Shown one piece after another: positions 51,892 through 61,661 of a stretch of 64,000 nucleotides of DNA. A model generated the notes under the pieces. The model saw only the letters and a list, made by a program, of their open reading frames with translations. It searched no databases and was not told the origin of the DNA. A program made the position numbers and the translations under genes. How positions within the stretch are numbered: the first letter of the stretch is position 1; every line of letters begins with the position of its first letter. Source of the DNA: Spirosoma agri (GTDB taxonomy: Bacteria; Bacteroidota; Bacteroidia; Cytophagales; Spirosomataceae); contig NZ_JAAGNZ010000001.1 of NCBI RefSeq assembly GCF_010747415.1, positions 372,001-436,000 of the forward strand, given 5' to 3'.

Positions 51892-53111
51892 ACGGTTAAT
51901 TCAGGAATAGCTACAACAAATTGACCGCCCCACTCGCGGATGTAGGCCAGTTGGTCGGTAATTTCATCACGCAGATTCCAAGGCAAAATTAGGACATAGT
52001 CGGGTTCCTGCGCTTTTAAATGTTCTTCCCGTACTACCGGGATATGGCTGGCCGGCAAGAACTTATCCTGTTTGGCCGGGTTCGCATCAACGACGGACGC
52101 AATCAGATCATTTTTGACCCCGCAAAAGTTGAGCAGCGTATTGCCTTTAGCCGCAGCCCCGTAAGCCGCCACCGACTTGCCTGCCCGCTTCTGCTCGATC
52201 AGAAAACGGAGCAGATCAATTTTTACCTGAGCCGCTTTCTGTTGAAAATCGGAGTAATAAGCCAAATCCGTAAGCCCGGTTTCTTCTTCTTTCTGACGTA
52301 AAGCGGCTACGTTTGGGGAAATAGCCTTCGTGGTATCGTCCGCGTGTTTGGCGTAAATCCGCAGTGACCCGCCATGCGTCGGAATTTCCTCAACGTCGAA
52401 CAGCACTAATCCCTGCGATTCAAAAATCTGGCTAACGGTATGAAGCGAGAGGTACGAAAAATGCTCGTGATAGATCGTATCGAACTGGTTTTGCTCGACC
52501 AGATTCAGCAGATGGGGGAATTCCATCGTGATCACACCCGTCGGCTTCAGCACGATCTTCATCCCGGCCACGAAATCGACAATATCCGGTACGTGGGCTA
52601 AAACGTTGTTGCCCAGGAGCAAGTCGGCCTTAGTGCCAGCCTGCGCCAGTTCGCCAGCTAATTGGGTTCCGAAGAAGCGCGTGATGGTGGGAATACCTTT
52701 CTCGATGGCTATGGCTGCGGTATTGGTCGTTGGCTCGATCCCCAAAACCGGAATCTGTTTCTCGTGAAAGTATTGAAGCAGATACCCGTCGTTGGAGGCA
52801 ATTTCGATTACCTGTGAGTCGGTATTCAAACCAAAGCGTTCGGTCATGTCGGCTACGTACCGTTTGGCGTGGGCCAGCCAGGAGGTCGAAAACGACGAAA
52901 AGTAAACGTACTCGCTATCGAAAATAGCGTCCGACTTTTTGTACTCATCAATCTGAACGAGCAAGCAGTTCGAACAGGTGTAAACCTTCAACGGATAAAA
53001 CGTTTCTGGCTCGTTCAACTGCTCTTGCGTCAGAAACGAGTTCGACGCGGGCGAGTTGAGCAGATCGATGAAGACGTGTTGAAGGGGCGTTTGGCAAAAG
53101 CGGCAATTCAT
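51885..53111 (-). CDS. NovU/TylC3-type sugar C-methyltransferase
   Basis: This is a 408-residue C-methyltransferase. The N-terminal zinc-type region has MNCRFCQTPL and YTCSNCLLVQ (two CxxC pairs). The SAM domain has VIEIASNDGYLLQYF and LLGNNVLAHVPDIVDFV. YHEHFSYLSLHTVSQIF and a C-terminal Rossmann-like part (AAYGAAAKGNTLLNFCGV) complete the NovU/TylC3 architecture. These enzymes methylate carbon 3 or 5 of nucleotide-linked 4-keto-6-deoxy sugars. With rfbF and rfbG upstream, the likely substrate is a CDP-4-keto-6-deoxyhexose, giving a branched sugar. The gene is 7 bases downstream of the epimerase gene. Confidence 0.88.
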   Translation of the reverse strand: MNCRFCQTPLQHVFIDLLNSPASNSFLTQEQLNEPETFYPLKVYTCSNCLLVQIDEYKKSDAIFDSEYVYFSSFSTSWLAHAKRYVADMTERFGLNTDSQVIEIASNDGYLLQYFHEKQIPVLGIEPTTNTAAIAIEKGIPTITRFFGTQLAGELAQAGTKADLLLGNNVLAHVPDIVDFVAGMKIVLKPTGVITMEFPHLLNLVEQNQFDTIYHEHFSYLSLHTVSQIFESQGLVLFDVEEIPTHGGSLRIYAKHADDTTKAISPNVAALRQKEEETGLTDLAYYSDFQQKAAQVKIDLLRFLIEQKRAGKSVAAYGAAAKGNTLLNFCGVKNDLIASVVDANPAKQDKFLPASHIPVVREEHLKAQEPDYVLILPWNLRDEITDQLAYIREWGGQFVVAIPELTVW

Positions 53112-53118
53112 AGTCGTA

Positions 53119-53670
53119 TCACACAGGTATGCCGACGAATCGGTCGGTTAAGAGCGCGTGATTGGCATCGCGCTCCGAAAGGTCTGTAATGGGTAATGGC
53201 CAGGAAATGCCAATGTGTGGGTCGTTATACCGGACAGCTCCTTCGTGATCGGGTGAATAGGTTTCGCTATGGCAATAAATAAGCTGACAGTCAGTCGTAA
53301 GCGTCTGAAAACCATGCGCAAATCCTTTGGGAATATACAGCATCTGCTGGTTTTCGGCGGATAGTTCGGTCCCGAACCAATGGCCTAACGTTGGCGAACT
53401 CACCCGCAAATCGATAATAACATCGAATACCCGGCCCGCCACGCAGCGCACTAATTTTATCTCGGCTTTGGGCGATCGCTGAAAGTGCATACCCCGAACA
53501 GCACCCGGCTGATGCGTCATCGAGTGGTTCATTTGAACCCAATCGGCAGTGTGACCAATTTGCGCAAAAGCCGCCTTGTCGTATGTCCGGGCAAACCACC
53601 CGCGATGATCGCTGCGGGGGGATAGTTGGATCAGGTAAGCACCCGCTAGTGGAGTTTCGGTGAACGTCAT
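53119..53670 (-). CDS. RmlC-like sugar 3,5-epimerase
   Basis: This is a 183-residue cupin-fold epimerase of the dTDP-4-dehydrorhamnose 3,5-epimerase family. Motifs are DHRGWFARTYDKAAF, the catalytic-His region VRGMHFQ, FDVIIDLRVSSPTLGHWFG, MLYIPKGFAHGFQTL and NDPHIGISWPLPITDLSERD. The name would normally imply TDP-rhamnose, but no rmlA, rmlB or rmlD is nearby. The neighbours are CDP-glucose enzymes, so the substrate is more likely the CDP-linked 4-keto sugar made by RfbG. It shares 4 bases with the rfbG stop. Confidence 0.85.
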   Translation of the reverse strand: MTFTETPLAGAYLIQLSPRSDHRGWFARTYDKAAFAQIGHTADWVQMNHSMTHQPGAVRGMHFQRSPKAEIKLVRCVAGRVFDVIIDLRVSSPTLGHWFGTELSAENQQMLYIPKGFAHGFQTLTTDCQLIYCHSETYSPDHEGAVRYNDPHIGISWPLPITDLSERDANHALLTDRFVGIPV

Positions 53671-54794
53671 CGGGTCCAGAGTAGGTTAGCGGCCTGCGCC
53701 TGTTGGATATACGCATTCAGATCAGCCTCCGTACGTAGTGGCTCATTGTCATAATACGCTTTGTACCAGTCAATGGTGCGTTCGATCGTGGTTCGCATGT
53801 CCCAGACGGGATACCAGCCGAGTTGCTGGTGTGCCTTTGTGATGTCGAGCCGTAGGAGCTGGGCCTCGTGCGGATTATTGGCCGATGTTACTTCGTCGAT
53901 ACCGATAGCAGACCAGCGGGTTTTTGCCAGTTCAACAACCGCTCGTACCGGGAGAATGTCATCCGGTGGAGGTCCGAAGTTCCAGCCGGTAGCTGCTGCC
54001 GTATCGCCCATGAGCAACCGCTGTCCAACGACTAGATAGCCCGATAACGGTTCGAGGACGTGTTGCCAGGGCCGCACCGCTTCGGGATTGCGAATAGCCA
54101 CGCGCTGGTTGGAAACGCTCCCCCGGATCAGATCGGGAATCAGCCGGTCTTCGGCCCAGTCACCCCCACCGATCACGTTACCGGCGCGGACGCTGGCTAC
54201 TAGGGTCTGGTGTGTTCTGCCGTAATTGGTCAGGCTGAAAAATGAATTTCGATAACTGTTCGTAACTAGTTCAGCGGCACCCTTCGACATGCTGTACGGA
54301 TCATAGCCCCCCATGCGGTCGGCTTCGGTCAGGGGGCGGCCATCCTCCGGATTTTCGTAGCACTTATCGCTGGTCACGACCACGACAGCCCGCACCGATG
54401 GTGTCTGACGGGTGCATTCCAGCACATTCGCCGTTCCCAGTACATTGGTTTCGATGGTTTCAAGCGGATTTCGGTACGAATACCGAACCAGCGCCTGAGC
54501 TGCCATGTGAATGACGATGTCGGGTTGATGCGCAGCAAAAACAGACAGTAGCCGCTGTTGGTCATTGATTGTACCAATCTCTCCGACGATAGGTAACCCG
54601 AGCAGCTGCCAGTGGCTTGGATCAGTTGGTGCTGGCAGCGAATAGCCAATTACCGTTGCCCCCAGTTGATGCAGCCAGTATGCCAACCAAGAGCCTTTGA
54701 ATCCGGTATGGCCCGTGAGCAGTACAGTTTTGTTGCGATATTGATCCGCGAAAAGGGGGGGCATGGGAGAGGTTTGTCTTACCAGATTTTCCAT
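53667..54794 (-). CDS. rfbG: CDP-glucose 4,6-dehydratase
   Basis: This is a 375-residue extended SDR. It converts CDP-D-glucose to CDP-4-keto-6-deoxy-D-glucose with NAD. The Rossmann motif is VLLTGHTGFKGSWLAYWLHQ. The YxxxK is in YDPYSMSKGAAELVTNSYR. VVVVTSDKCYENPEDGRPL, NVIGGGDWAEDRLIPDLIRG and AVRPWQHVLEPLSGYL are CDP-glucose dehydratase-type blocks. The gene overlaps rfbF by 16 bases and rfbC-like by 4, so the three are tightly coupled. Confidence 0.92.
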   Translation of the reverse strand: MENLVRQTSPMPPLFADQYRNKTVLLTGHTGFKGSWLAYWLHQLGATVIGYSLPAPTDPSHWQLLGLPIVGEIGTINDQQRLLSVFAAHQPDIVIHMAAQALVRYSYRNPLETIETNVLGTANVLECTRQTPSVRAVVVVTSDKCYENPEDGRPLTEADRMGGYDPYSMSKGAAELVTNSYRNSFFSLTNYGRTHQTLVASVRAGNVIGGGDWAEDRLIPDLIRGSVSNQRVAIRNPEAVRPWQHVLEPLSGYLVVGQRLLMGDTAAATGWNFGPPPDDILPVRAVVELAKTRWSAIGIDEVTSANNPHEAQLLRLDITKAHQQLGWYPVWDMRTTIERTIDWYKAYYDNEPLRTEADLNAYIQQAQAANLLWTR

Positions 54795-55549
54795 TCGGCA
54801 GTACCCGCATTCCAGGCTGTTTCGAGTTCCAGCTTATCGCGGAGGGTATCCATCGGCTTCCAGAAACCGTCGTGTTTGAAGGCCATCAGCTCGCCCTCAG
54901 CGGCCAGCGTTTCCATCGGATATCGCTCCCAGGTTGTTCTATCGTCAGCAATGTACGTAAATACATCCGGCTGGCAAACAAAGAACCCACCGTTGATCCA
55001 GGCCCCATCGCCCTTGGGTTTTTCCAGAAACGAGCGAACGCCGTTGGTATCGCTTACGTCTAGAGCACCAAACCGGGCCGAGGGTTGTACGGCAGTCAAG
55101 GTGCAACGCTTCCCGTGCGCCTGATGAAACGCTACGAGTTCGGTAATATTCACGTCGCCAACGCCATCGCCGTAGGTGAGCAGAAACGGTTCGTTACCAA
55201 TGTGATGCCGAATGCGCCTGATGCGCCCACCCGTCATGCTGTCGTTTCCGGTATCGACCAGCGTAATTTTCCAGGGCTCCGCCTGTGAGTTATGCACCTG
55301 AACCTGATTAGTACTTAAGTCGATCGTAACGTCGGACTGATGGAGGAAATAATTAGCGAAATATTCTTTTATAAGGTAGCCTTTGTAACCCAGGCAAACG
55401 ACAAATTCATTGAATCCGTGGGCCGAGTAAATTTTCATAATATGCCAGAGGATTGGCATGCCGCCAATCTCAACCATCGGCTTGGGCTTAACGACCGTCT
55501 CTTCACTCAGGCGGGTGCCCAGACCGCCAGCCAGTATGACCACTTTCAT
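54779..55549 (-). CDS. rfbF: Glucose-1-phosphate cytidylyltransferase
   Basis: This 256-residue nucleotidyltransferase makes CDP-glucose from CTP and glucose-1-phosphate. Its N-terminus reads MKVVILAGGLGTRLSEETV, then KPKPMVEIGGMPILWHIMK. Further blocks are FNEFVVCLGYKGYLIKEYF, FLLTYGDGVGDVNITELV and EGELMAFKHDGFWKPMDTLR, all typical of RfbF. It is the first gene of the sugar cassette. A 149-base gap with no clear promoter separates it from the large membrane protein gene on the same strand. Confidence 0.93.
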   Translation of the reverse strand: MKVVILAGGLGTRLSEETVVKPKPMVEIGGMPILWHIMKIYSAHGFNEFVVCLGYKGYLIKEYFANYFLHQSDVTIDLSTNQVQVHNSQAEPWKITLVDTGNDSMTGGRIRRIRHHIGNEPFLLTYGDGVGDVNITELVAFHQAHGKRCTLTAVQPSARFGALDVSDTNGVRSFLEKPKGDGAWINGGFFVCQPDVFTYIADDRTTWERYPMETLAAEGELMAFKHDGFWKPMDTLRDKLELETAWNAGTAEWKIW

Positions 55550-55698
55550 AGAGCAGGATTAGATACTGATTCGGGATAACAAGTTACTACGGACCTGACA
55601 AATATCATGCGAGCTGCTCCGATAGAAACGACGAAAGATCTGCTTTTTTTGCAATTTTTTTCGGGAAATCGGAATTGGTCACTGATTGATCCGTTGCG

Positions 55699-57564
55699 CT
55701 ACACGTCTAGTGTAATCGTCAACGGTTGATACGCGTTTGTTTCGCCATCGACAAGGTGCAACCACAGCATATAATGACCTGGTCTGAGGTCTTTTTTGTC
55801 GAGGACACAGGAGAATCCAGGCTGGGTATATTTTCTGTCGAGCGTATGATCATCCAGATCGTCCCAGGCATGTTTCTTCACGTCGAACGCATAGCAATCC
55901 GTTGCTGAACGAGCTAGTAACTGAATGGTTGTTTTTCGGGATAACGAGCCATTCAATAAAGCCCCTGCCCGGTATAGAACCAGAAAATTACCTGTTTCGT
56001 ACGGGTGTATGTCAGTTGTTATGTTATTGGTCGCGGTTAGCTGAGCCGGGCTGATGGGTTGAGGAACGGTTTTAAGATCGCTGAAGGTAACCGCTGGTAC
56101 CTGGAAAATTTTCTTTTGCTGGGCATCGGCAAAAATCGTTTTTGCGATCCCCGGATTAGCCCAGTGCAGAAACAGGTTAGCCGGGTTGTCGTTGTAAAAG
56201 GCACTGCTGTACTGCAACGTGCGTTTGCGGTCGTCGATTCGGCGACGGTTGTCCTGGTTGATAGCCGACAAATAAACGAACAGGGCTACCGACAGATAGC
56301 CGATCAGGACACCCAGTCGCAGGTAGCGATGCGTAATCGTTTCGAGCGCCAGCACCGACTGCGTAGCGAACAGCATCACCACCACAATGCCGTAGCGAGG
56401 TGTAGCCGCTTGCCCAATGCCCATTCCCGACCGGGTAGCCATGAGCGACAGGCAGGTGAGGTAAAGAAACAGCAGCCAGCCGATAAGCGGCAGGTAGTCC
56501 GTAAATCGTTTGGTGTACAACAAGTAGCCAAGCAAGCCGACCGACACCAGCAGCGACAACGCACCGAACAGGATACTCAACGTTGCCCGGCCCGGTCCCA
56601 CCAGCATTCCGGTTAGCGTGAAAAAATAGCCAATGGCTCGTCCGGTATGGTTAAACAGCGAATCGACAATGTCGGGGTGATAAGGCGGTCGGATGTAACC
56701 CCAGAAATAAAGGGCAATCGTGCTGGCCATGATCACTAGCCAAAGCACCAGTTTTCGGTACGATTGGGTCAATAGCAACAAGGCCGCCCCCGCCAGAAAG
56801 GTAAACATCCCATTTCCGCTGGTGAAGGTCGCCAGTATAGCCGCTCCGCACGCCAATAAAAACGTATTTCGGCCGGACTTACTCAGGCTGTACAGGCTGA
56901 ACATCGCAAACGGAATGACGTACAGATTTTGTAGCGCGGCCATGCTCCACGTCGATAACTCCCAATACTGAAATAAAAAGAGCGAATAAGCGACAGGAAG
57001 TAGGTAAAGCAGTTTCTGATTGAGCGGTAATCGCGGAAAAGCAACCGTCAAAAAAAGAGCGCAGATTAGCAGTAACGAAAGATTACCTATGATGATCAGA
57101 TGGCTGAAATTCAGTTCGCTGAATAGTGCATAATCGGTCAGAAAAACCAGCCGGTCGAAGACGATCCGGTGTTCGTTGTACTGCGAAAAAATCAGTTTTA
57201 GTTTTCCCCAAAAAGTCAGGTTTCCAAAAGCGTAGTCAGAAATAAAGCTCAGCGCACTGTTAAAATCGTCTTCGTAAGGAAAGTTAAATGCGTTTTCGAA
57301 AATCGTTTTGTAGTAGATGAATACAGGTATCGCTAATAGGAAACACAGAAAGAGGCATTGAAAAACGGCCACTCGCCGGGATTTTTCTGATGAACCAGCG
57401 AGTGGAACCCCGAACCACGAAGGATGTAAAGAAGTTGTTGACCGGGCTTCCTGGTTCTGGTAGTTTTCAACGGGAAATAAGCGTCGGAAAATGTGTGCAG
57501 CCTCGGCGGTAAACGTTGCCATTGAGCAGATCATGAGAAAGTTGACGCGGTAAGTATAGCGCAT
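55699..57564 (-). CDS. Large polytopic membrane protein, unknown function
   Basis: This is a 621-residue inner-membrane protein with about 10-12 hydrophobic helices, for example VFQCLFLCFLLAIPVFIYYK, IIGNLSLLLICALFLTVAF and FLAGAALLLLTQSY. A soluble C-terminal domain of ~170 residues follows, ending PLTITLDV. No family is recognised. The layout (helices, then extracytosolic beta-rich tail) recalls the 697-residue protein at 45107, though the sequences are not obviously alike. Location at the start of a glycan-gene run suggests a role in polymer assembly or sugar transfer; this is inference. The exact start is not certain: a later in-frame Met also fits. Confidence 0.6.
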   Translation of the reverse strand: MRYTYRVNFLMICSMATFTAEAAHIFRRLFPVENYQNQEARSTTSLHPSWFGVPLAGSSEKSRRVAVFQCLFLCFLLAIPVFIYYKTIFENAFNFPYEDDFNSALSFISDYAFGNLTFWGKLKLIFSQYNEHRIVFDRLVFLTDYALFSELNFSHLIIIGNLSLLLICALFLTVAFPRLPLNQKLLYLLPVAYSLFLFQYWELSTWSMAALQNLYVIPFAMFSLYSLSKSGRNTFLLACGAAILATFTSGNGMFTFLAGAALLLLTQSYRKLVLWLVIMASTIALYFWGYIRPPYHPDIVDSLFNHTGRAIGYFFTLTGMLVGPGRATLSILFGALSLLVSVGLLGYLLYTKRFTDYLPLIGWLLFLYLTCLSLMATRSGMGIGQAATPRYGIVVVMLFATQSVLALETITHRYLRLGVLIGYLSVALFVYLSAINQDNRRRIDDRKRTLQYSSAFYNDNPANLFLHWANPGIAKTIFADAQQKKIFQVPAVTFSDLKTVPQPISPAQLTATNNITTDIHPYETGNFLVLYRAGALLNGSLSRKTTIQLLARSATDCYAFDVKKHAWDDLDDHTLDRKYTQPGFSCVLDKKDLRPGHYMLWLHLVDGETNAYQPLTITLDV

Positions 57565-57917
57565 TATCGACTAGCAGACAAGGAAGGGCTCCGCCTAAGT
57601 TATCCTGCGATAACTCGTGATAGAACGGTTAGTCCTGTCCGGCTTCGGCGTAAAATCAGTCGTTTATACGACAGAACGCAGATGAATTTGTGCTTTGATC
57701 AGCTGGTTGGCCCCTTGACAGAGTCAAACAGCGTTAGCTTATTAATCTATTCATTCCCAGCTCATAAAACTGCCCAACAAAGCCCCTAGGATCAAAAGAA
57801 CTGACGCGTTGAAAATTGCGTTGGATTGACACAGAATCCCTGGACAAGTGGGTTGATGATACCTCTTTTTACCGGACGGTTGTGTAAATTTGCATCTTAT
57901 ACAGAAGCTATCTCTCA
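57565..57917. other. Divergent 353-bp control region (membrane protein / gcvP)
   Basis: No gene is evident. Small hairpins occur, such as AGTTATC/GATAACT near 57599-57616, but I see no riboswitch or RNA gene. A glycine-riboswitch-like fold was sought before gcvP and not seen. The gcvP -7 box lies at 57885. Confidence 0.5.
57885..57892 (+). promoter_or_regulatory. Candidate -7 box for gcvP
   Basis: TAAATTTG matches TAnnTTTG exactly, 25 bases before the ATG. The -33 position (57861-57870) is T-rich but lacks TTG, so support is partial. Confidence 0.4.
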
Positions 57918-60839
57918 ATGAAGTTGAACCTTCGTTACCAGGAGTCATTTGAAGAGCGTCACCACGGTTCCGGTCAAGCCGACGCATCTCAGGCCGAAAT
58001 GCTCCAGACTATTTCTGCGACTGGCTTGCCGGTCGACTCCATCGACAAACTTATTGATCAGACGGTTCCGGCCACAATCCGGCTCCCTCGCCCGCTTAAT
58101 CTGCCAGCGCCCAAATCGGAAACGCAATTTCTGGCCGATTTTAAGAAGCTGGCTGGTCAGAACAAAGTTTTTAAATCGTACATCGGTACCGGTTACTACG
58201 ATACCGTCACGCCGAATGTTATCCTTCGTAACATTCTGGAAAATCCAGGCTGGTATACCGCTTACACGCCTTACCAGGCCGAGATTGCACAAGGGCGTTT
58301 AGAAGCACTGCTTAATTTTCAGACGGTCGTGTCTGATCTGACTGGTATGGATCTGGCCAATGCTTCGCTACTCGACGAAGGTACGGCGGCTGCGGAAGCC
58401 ATGCATATGCTGTACGCAATGCGTCCGGCTGCGCGGAAATTGGCCAGTACCTTCTTCGTCTCGGAGCGTTGTCATCCCCAAACGATCGATGTCCTGCTGA
58501 CGCGGGCAACCCCGATTGGCATTAACGTGCTCGTGGGCGATCACCGTACTGTTGACCTCACCAGTGGCGACATTTTTGGTGTTCTGCTTCAATACCCAGC
58601 CTCCGACGGTGAAGTATTTGACTATACAGACCTTATTTCGGCTGCTCACGAACTTAACATTACCGTTGCCGTAGCGGCTGACTTATTGGCGCTGACACTG
58701 CTGACCCCTCCGGGTGAAATGGGAGCCGATGTGGTGGTTGGCTCGGCACAACGCTTTGGCGTTCCGATGGGATATGGTGGCCCACATGCGGCTTATTTCG
58801 CTACCCGTGACGCGTTTAAACGACAGATTCCTGGTCGGATTATCGGCGTTTCGCAGGATGCCGAAGGAAAACCCGCCTTGCGGATGGCTCTGCAAACGCG
58901 TGAACAGCACATCCGTCGCGAAAAAGCAACGTCGAACATTTGCACCGCGCAGGTTTTACTCGCTGTTATGGCGGGTAGCTACGCCGTTTACCACGGCCCA
59001 CAGCGGTTACGGACCATCGCCGAAAAAGTGCATGGTCTAACGAAAGCGTTTGCTACAGCCCTTCGCTGGAGTGCACATGAACTCAGCACCGAAAATTATT
59101 TCGATACGGTTACCGTGAAAGTTGGCGATACCGAATCGTTGAAGAAGTCGGCCCGTGCTGCCCAGATCAACCTGCGGTATCTACCCGACGGCGAACGGGT
59201 GAGCGTATCGTTCGATGAGACAAAAACGCTGGATGACCTTGTTGAACTGCTTGGCGTTTTTGGCGTAAAATGCGATCTGGAAGCAATTGAGAATGAACTG
59301 GAAATTGGCTGGCCCGAACGGCTGGTACGTCAGTCGGCTTATCTGACCCATCCTGTTTTCAATACGCACCATACCGAACACGAGATGCTGCGTTACCTGA
59401 AATCGCTGGAAGAAAAAGACCTGTCACTGGTTCATTCCATGATTTCGTTGGGTAGTTGCACCATGAAACTCAACGCCACCGCCGAAATGATTCCGGTAAC
59501 GTGGCCTGAGATTGGTAAGCTGCATCCCTTTGCCCCCAAAGACCAGACCGCCGGTTATCAGCAATTATTTAGCGATCTGAACGACTGGTTGTGTGAAATC
59601 ACGGGTTTTGCCGCGATGTCATTGCAGCCTAACTCGGGTGCACAGGGTGAATATGCCGGGCTGATGGTCATTCGGGCCTATCACGAAAGCCGGAATGATC
59701 ACCACCGTAACGTCTCGCTGATTCCACAATCGGCGCACGGTACTAATCCGGCCAGCGCCGTGATGGCAGGCATGAAAGTCGTAATCGTCAAATGCGACGA
59801 ACGCGGCAACATTGACGTGGCCGACCTGAAAGCTAAAGCTGAACAGTACAGTAATGACCTGTCCTGTCTGATGGTCACCTACCCATCGACCCACGGCGTT
59901 TTTGAGGAGAGCATCAAAGAAATCTGCGAAACCATTCACCAGCACGGTGGACAGGTTTATATGGATGGGGCCAACATGAATGCGCAGGTTGGCCTGACAT
60001 CGCCCGCAACGATTGGAGCCGATGTTTGTCACCTGAATCTGCACAAAACGTTCTGTATTCCTCACGGTGGTGGTGGTCCTGGTATGGGTCCTATTGGCGT
60101 CGTTGCCCATCTGGCACCGTTCCTGCCCGGCCACGCGCTGGTACAAACGGGTGGTGATAAGGCCATTCATGCAGTATCAGCAGCTCCGTATGGTTCAGCA
60201 AGTATCCTGGTTATTTCGTATGCCTACATTGCCATGATGGGCGGTGAAGGACTGACAAATGCGACGAAGCGGGCGATCCTGAATGCGAACTACATCAAAG
60301 CACGGTTGAATGGCCATTACGAAGCATTATACGCGGGTGCCAATGGTCGGGCTGCTCACGAGATGATCATTGACTGCCGTCCGTTCAAAGCGGTGGCGGG
60401 TGTTGAGGTGGAGGACATTGCAAAGCGGTTGATGGATTACGGTTTCCATGCACCGACGGTTTCGTTCCCGGTAGCCGGAACGATGATGATTGAGCCAACG
60501 GAATCGGAGTCGAAAGCTGAACTCGACCGTTTCTGTGATGCACTGATCGCAATTCGTGAAGAAATCCGCGAGATCGAAACGGGTGCCGCCGACCGGACAA
60601 GTAACGTCCTGAAGCACGCGCCACACACGGCTATGGTAGTACTAGTCGATAACTGGACTCGCCCCTATAGCCGCGAGAAAGCTGTTTATCCATTGCCCCA
60701 GGTTCGCGCCCGTAAGTTCTGGCCGAGTGTGAGTCGGATCGATTCAGCTTATGGTGACCGGAATCTGATCTGCGCCTGTGTGCCAACAGAGGCTTATGCT
60801 GCGGAAGCTGAAGAAGCCAGCCTAGAACAACAGGCCTAG
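57918..60839 (+). CDS. gcvP: Glycine dehydrogenase (decarboxylating), P protein
   Basis: This 973-residue PLP enzyme of the glycine cleavage system decarboxylates glycine and passes the aminomethyl group to lipoylated GcvH. The PLP lysine is in [20 protein letters not shown] near residue 710. Other blocks are [20 protein letters not shown] (about residue 80), [38 protein letters not shown] and [13 protein letters not shown]. The N-half and C-half are fused in one chain, as usual in Bacteroidota. gcvT and gcvH are not in the window. It is followed by a terminator and is a single-gene unit. Confidence 0.96.
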   Translation: MKLNLRYQESFEERHHGSGQADASQAEMLQTISATGLPVDSIDKLIDQTVPATIRLPRPLNLPAPKSETQFLADFKKLAGQNKVFKSYIGTGYYDTVTPNVILRNILENPGWYTAYTPYQAEIAQGRLEALLNFQTVVSDLTGMDLANASLLDEGTAAAEAMHMLYAMRPAARKLASTFFVSERCHPQTIDVLLTRATPIGINVLVGDHRTVDLTSGDIFGVLLQYPASDGEVFDYTDLISAAHELNITVAVAADLLALTLLTPPGEMGADVVVGSAQRFGVPMGYGGPHAAYFATRDAFKRQIPGRIIGVSQDAEGKPALRMALQTREQHIRREKATSNICTAQVLLAVMAGSYAVYHGPQRLRTIAEKVHGLTKAFATALRWSAHELSTENYFDTVTVKVGDTESLKKSARAAQINLRYLPDGERVSVSFDETKTLDDLVELLGVFGVKCDLEAIENELEIGWPERLVRQSAYLTHPVFNTHHTEHEMLRYLKSLEEKDLSLVHSMISLGSCTMKLNATAEMIPVTWPEIGKLHPFAPKDQTAGYQQLFSDLNDWLCEITGFAAMSLQPNSGAQGEYAGLMVIRAYHESRNDHHRNVSLIPQSAHGTNPASAVMAGMKVVIVKCDERGNIDVADLKAKAEQYSNDLSCLMVTYPSTHGVFEESIKEICETIHQHGGQVYMDGANMNAQVGLTSPATIGADVCHLNLHKTFCIPHGGGGPGMGPIGVVAHLAPFLPGHALVQTGGDKAIHAVSAAPYGSASILVISYAYIAMMGGEGLTNATKRAILNANYIKARLNGHYEALYAGANGRAAHEMIIDCRPFKAVAGVEVEDIAKRLMDYGFHAPTVSFPVAGTMMIEPTESESKAELDRFCDALIAIREEIREIETGAADRTSNVLKHAPHTAMVVLVDNWTRPYSREKAVYPLPQVRARKFWPSVSRIDSAYGDRNLICACVPTEAYAAEAEEASLEQQA

Positions 60840-60857
60840 TGCCGCTATATTTTTGCA

Positions 60858-60897
60858 AAAAGGCCTGTCTGTTACGTTCAGACAGGCATTTTTTTTA
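60858..60897 (+). terminator. Intrinsic terminator after gcvP
   Basis: A 9-bp perfect stem, GCCTGTCTG and CAGACAGGC, closes a 7-nt loop and is followed by A and about nine T residues. Confidence 0.88.
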
Positions 60898-60922
60898 TCG
60901 GTAGAGACCGGCGGACCGGTCT

Positions 60923-61657
60923 TTATCGAAATGGCAATTCCAACAACAGGATAATGGCGTCGTTAGACAGCGCTTCAAACTCTAGCTGATCCGGCTGGTT
61001 GTAGCGTAAGGACAGGCTATCTTTTGCGTGAAGGAGTCGATTCGCTACTTCGAAGGCACCCTGTAGAACGAACACAAACATACCGGTATCGACCAATTCT
61101 GCCGCTGGAGCGATCGGATACGTACCTTCCTGACGACCAGTATAGCGGCCAATAAATCCCTTTACTGTCGGGTGATCGCTATGGTCAAGATTGGTTGACC
61201 CAAAAATTGGTAAGAGTGTATTAATCGTCGTCAGGTCGAACGGAATTTGGTCAATCGTGAGCTGAAGATCGTCAGATGGGTTCGTTAACCACAGTTGTAA
61301 AAAATTAATCTGTTCCTGCTCGTATGGATTACTGACGGAATAAGTCGTTCCGGTGGGTACTGCCAAAACACCGAGTTGCCCAGGTTCCAGAAAGTCAATG
61401 CTCCCGTCAACGGTATATTCTAGCCCACCCATCACCGGAAACAGTACGACCGTTGTTGGTTGTTCTACTCGCATGGTAAGGCTGGCCCCAACGCGAAGTG
61501 TGTCATCGTTCAACAGGTGCAACGGGCCAAATGGCTCCCGATCCTCGGCCGTATACGGCCCGAAATTGAAGGTGTGATAGCTCCGAAAGAAGGGCGTTTC
61601 GGAGCAACCACGCTGATCGGCCAGATAGATTTGCGCTTGCGTTTGAGTGTCCATCAT
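60923..61657 (-). CDS. Pirin-like bicupin protein lacking metal-binding histidines
   Basis: This is a 244-residue cytosolic two-cupin protein of the pirin/YhaK type. The N-terminal stretch YHTFNFGPYTAEDREPFGPL, then LHLLNDDTLRVG, and QINFLQLWLTNP are the pirin-like hallmarks. The usual HxH metal ligands are not seen; the region reads VEQPTTVVLFPVMGG. It may therefore not be a metal enzyme. ATG 61657 was chosen because upstream frame to 61777 would run into the preceding gene. It starts 4 bases after the stop of the unknown gene 61662-62186 on the same strand, so they are coupled. Confidence 0.75.
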   Translation of the reverse strand: MMDTQTQAQIYLADQRGCSETPFFRSYHTFNFGPYTAEDREPFGPLHLLNDDTLRVGASLTMRVEQPTTVVLFPVMGGLEYTVDGSIDFLEPGQLGVLAVPTGTTYSVSNPYEQEQINFLQLWLTNPSDDLQLTIDQIPFDLTTINTLLPIFGSTNLDHSDHPTVKGFIGRYTGRQEGTYPIAPAAELVDTGMFVFVLQGAFEVANRLLHAKDSLSLRYNQPDQLEFEALSNDAIILLLELPFR

Positions 61658-61661
61658 AGGA

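Noticed and set aside
53119..55549. dTDP-L-rhamnose biosynthesis locus
   Set aside because: Only an RmlC-like epimerase is present; the nucleotidyltransferase and dehydratase are CDP-glucose types (rfbF, rfbG), and rmlA, rmlB and rmlD are absent.
57565..57917. Glycine riboswitch upstream of gcvP
   Set aside because: Only short unrelated hairpins are visible; no conserved glycine-aptamer core was recognised.
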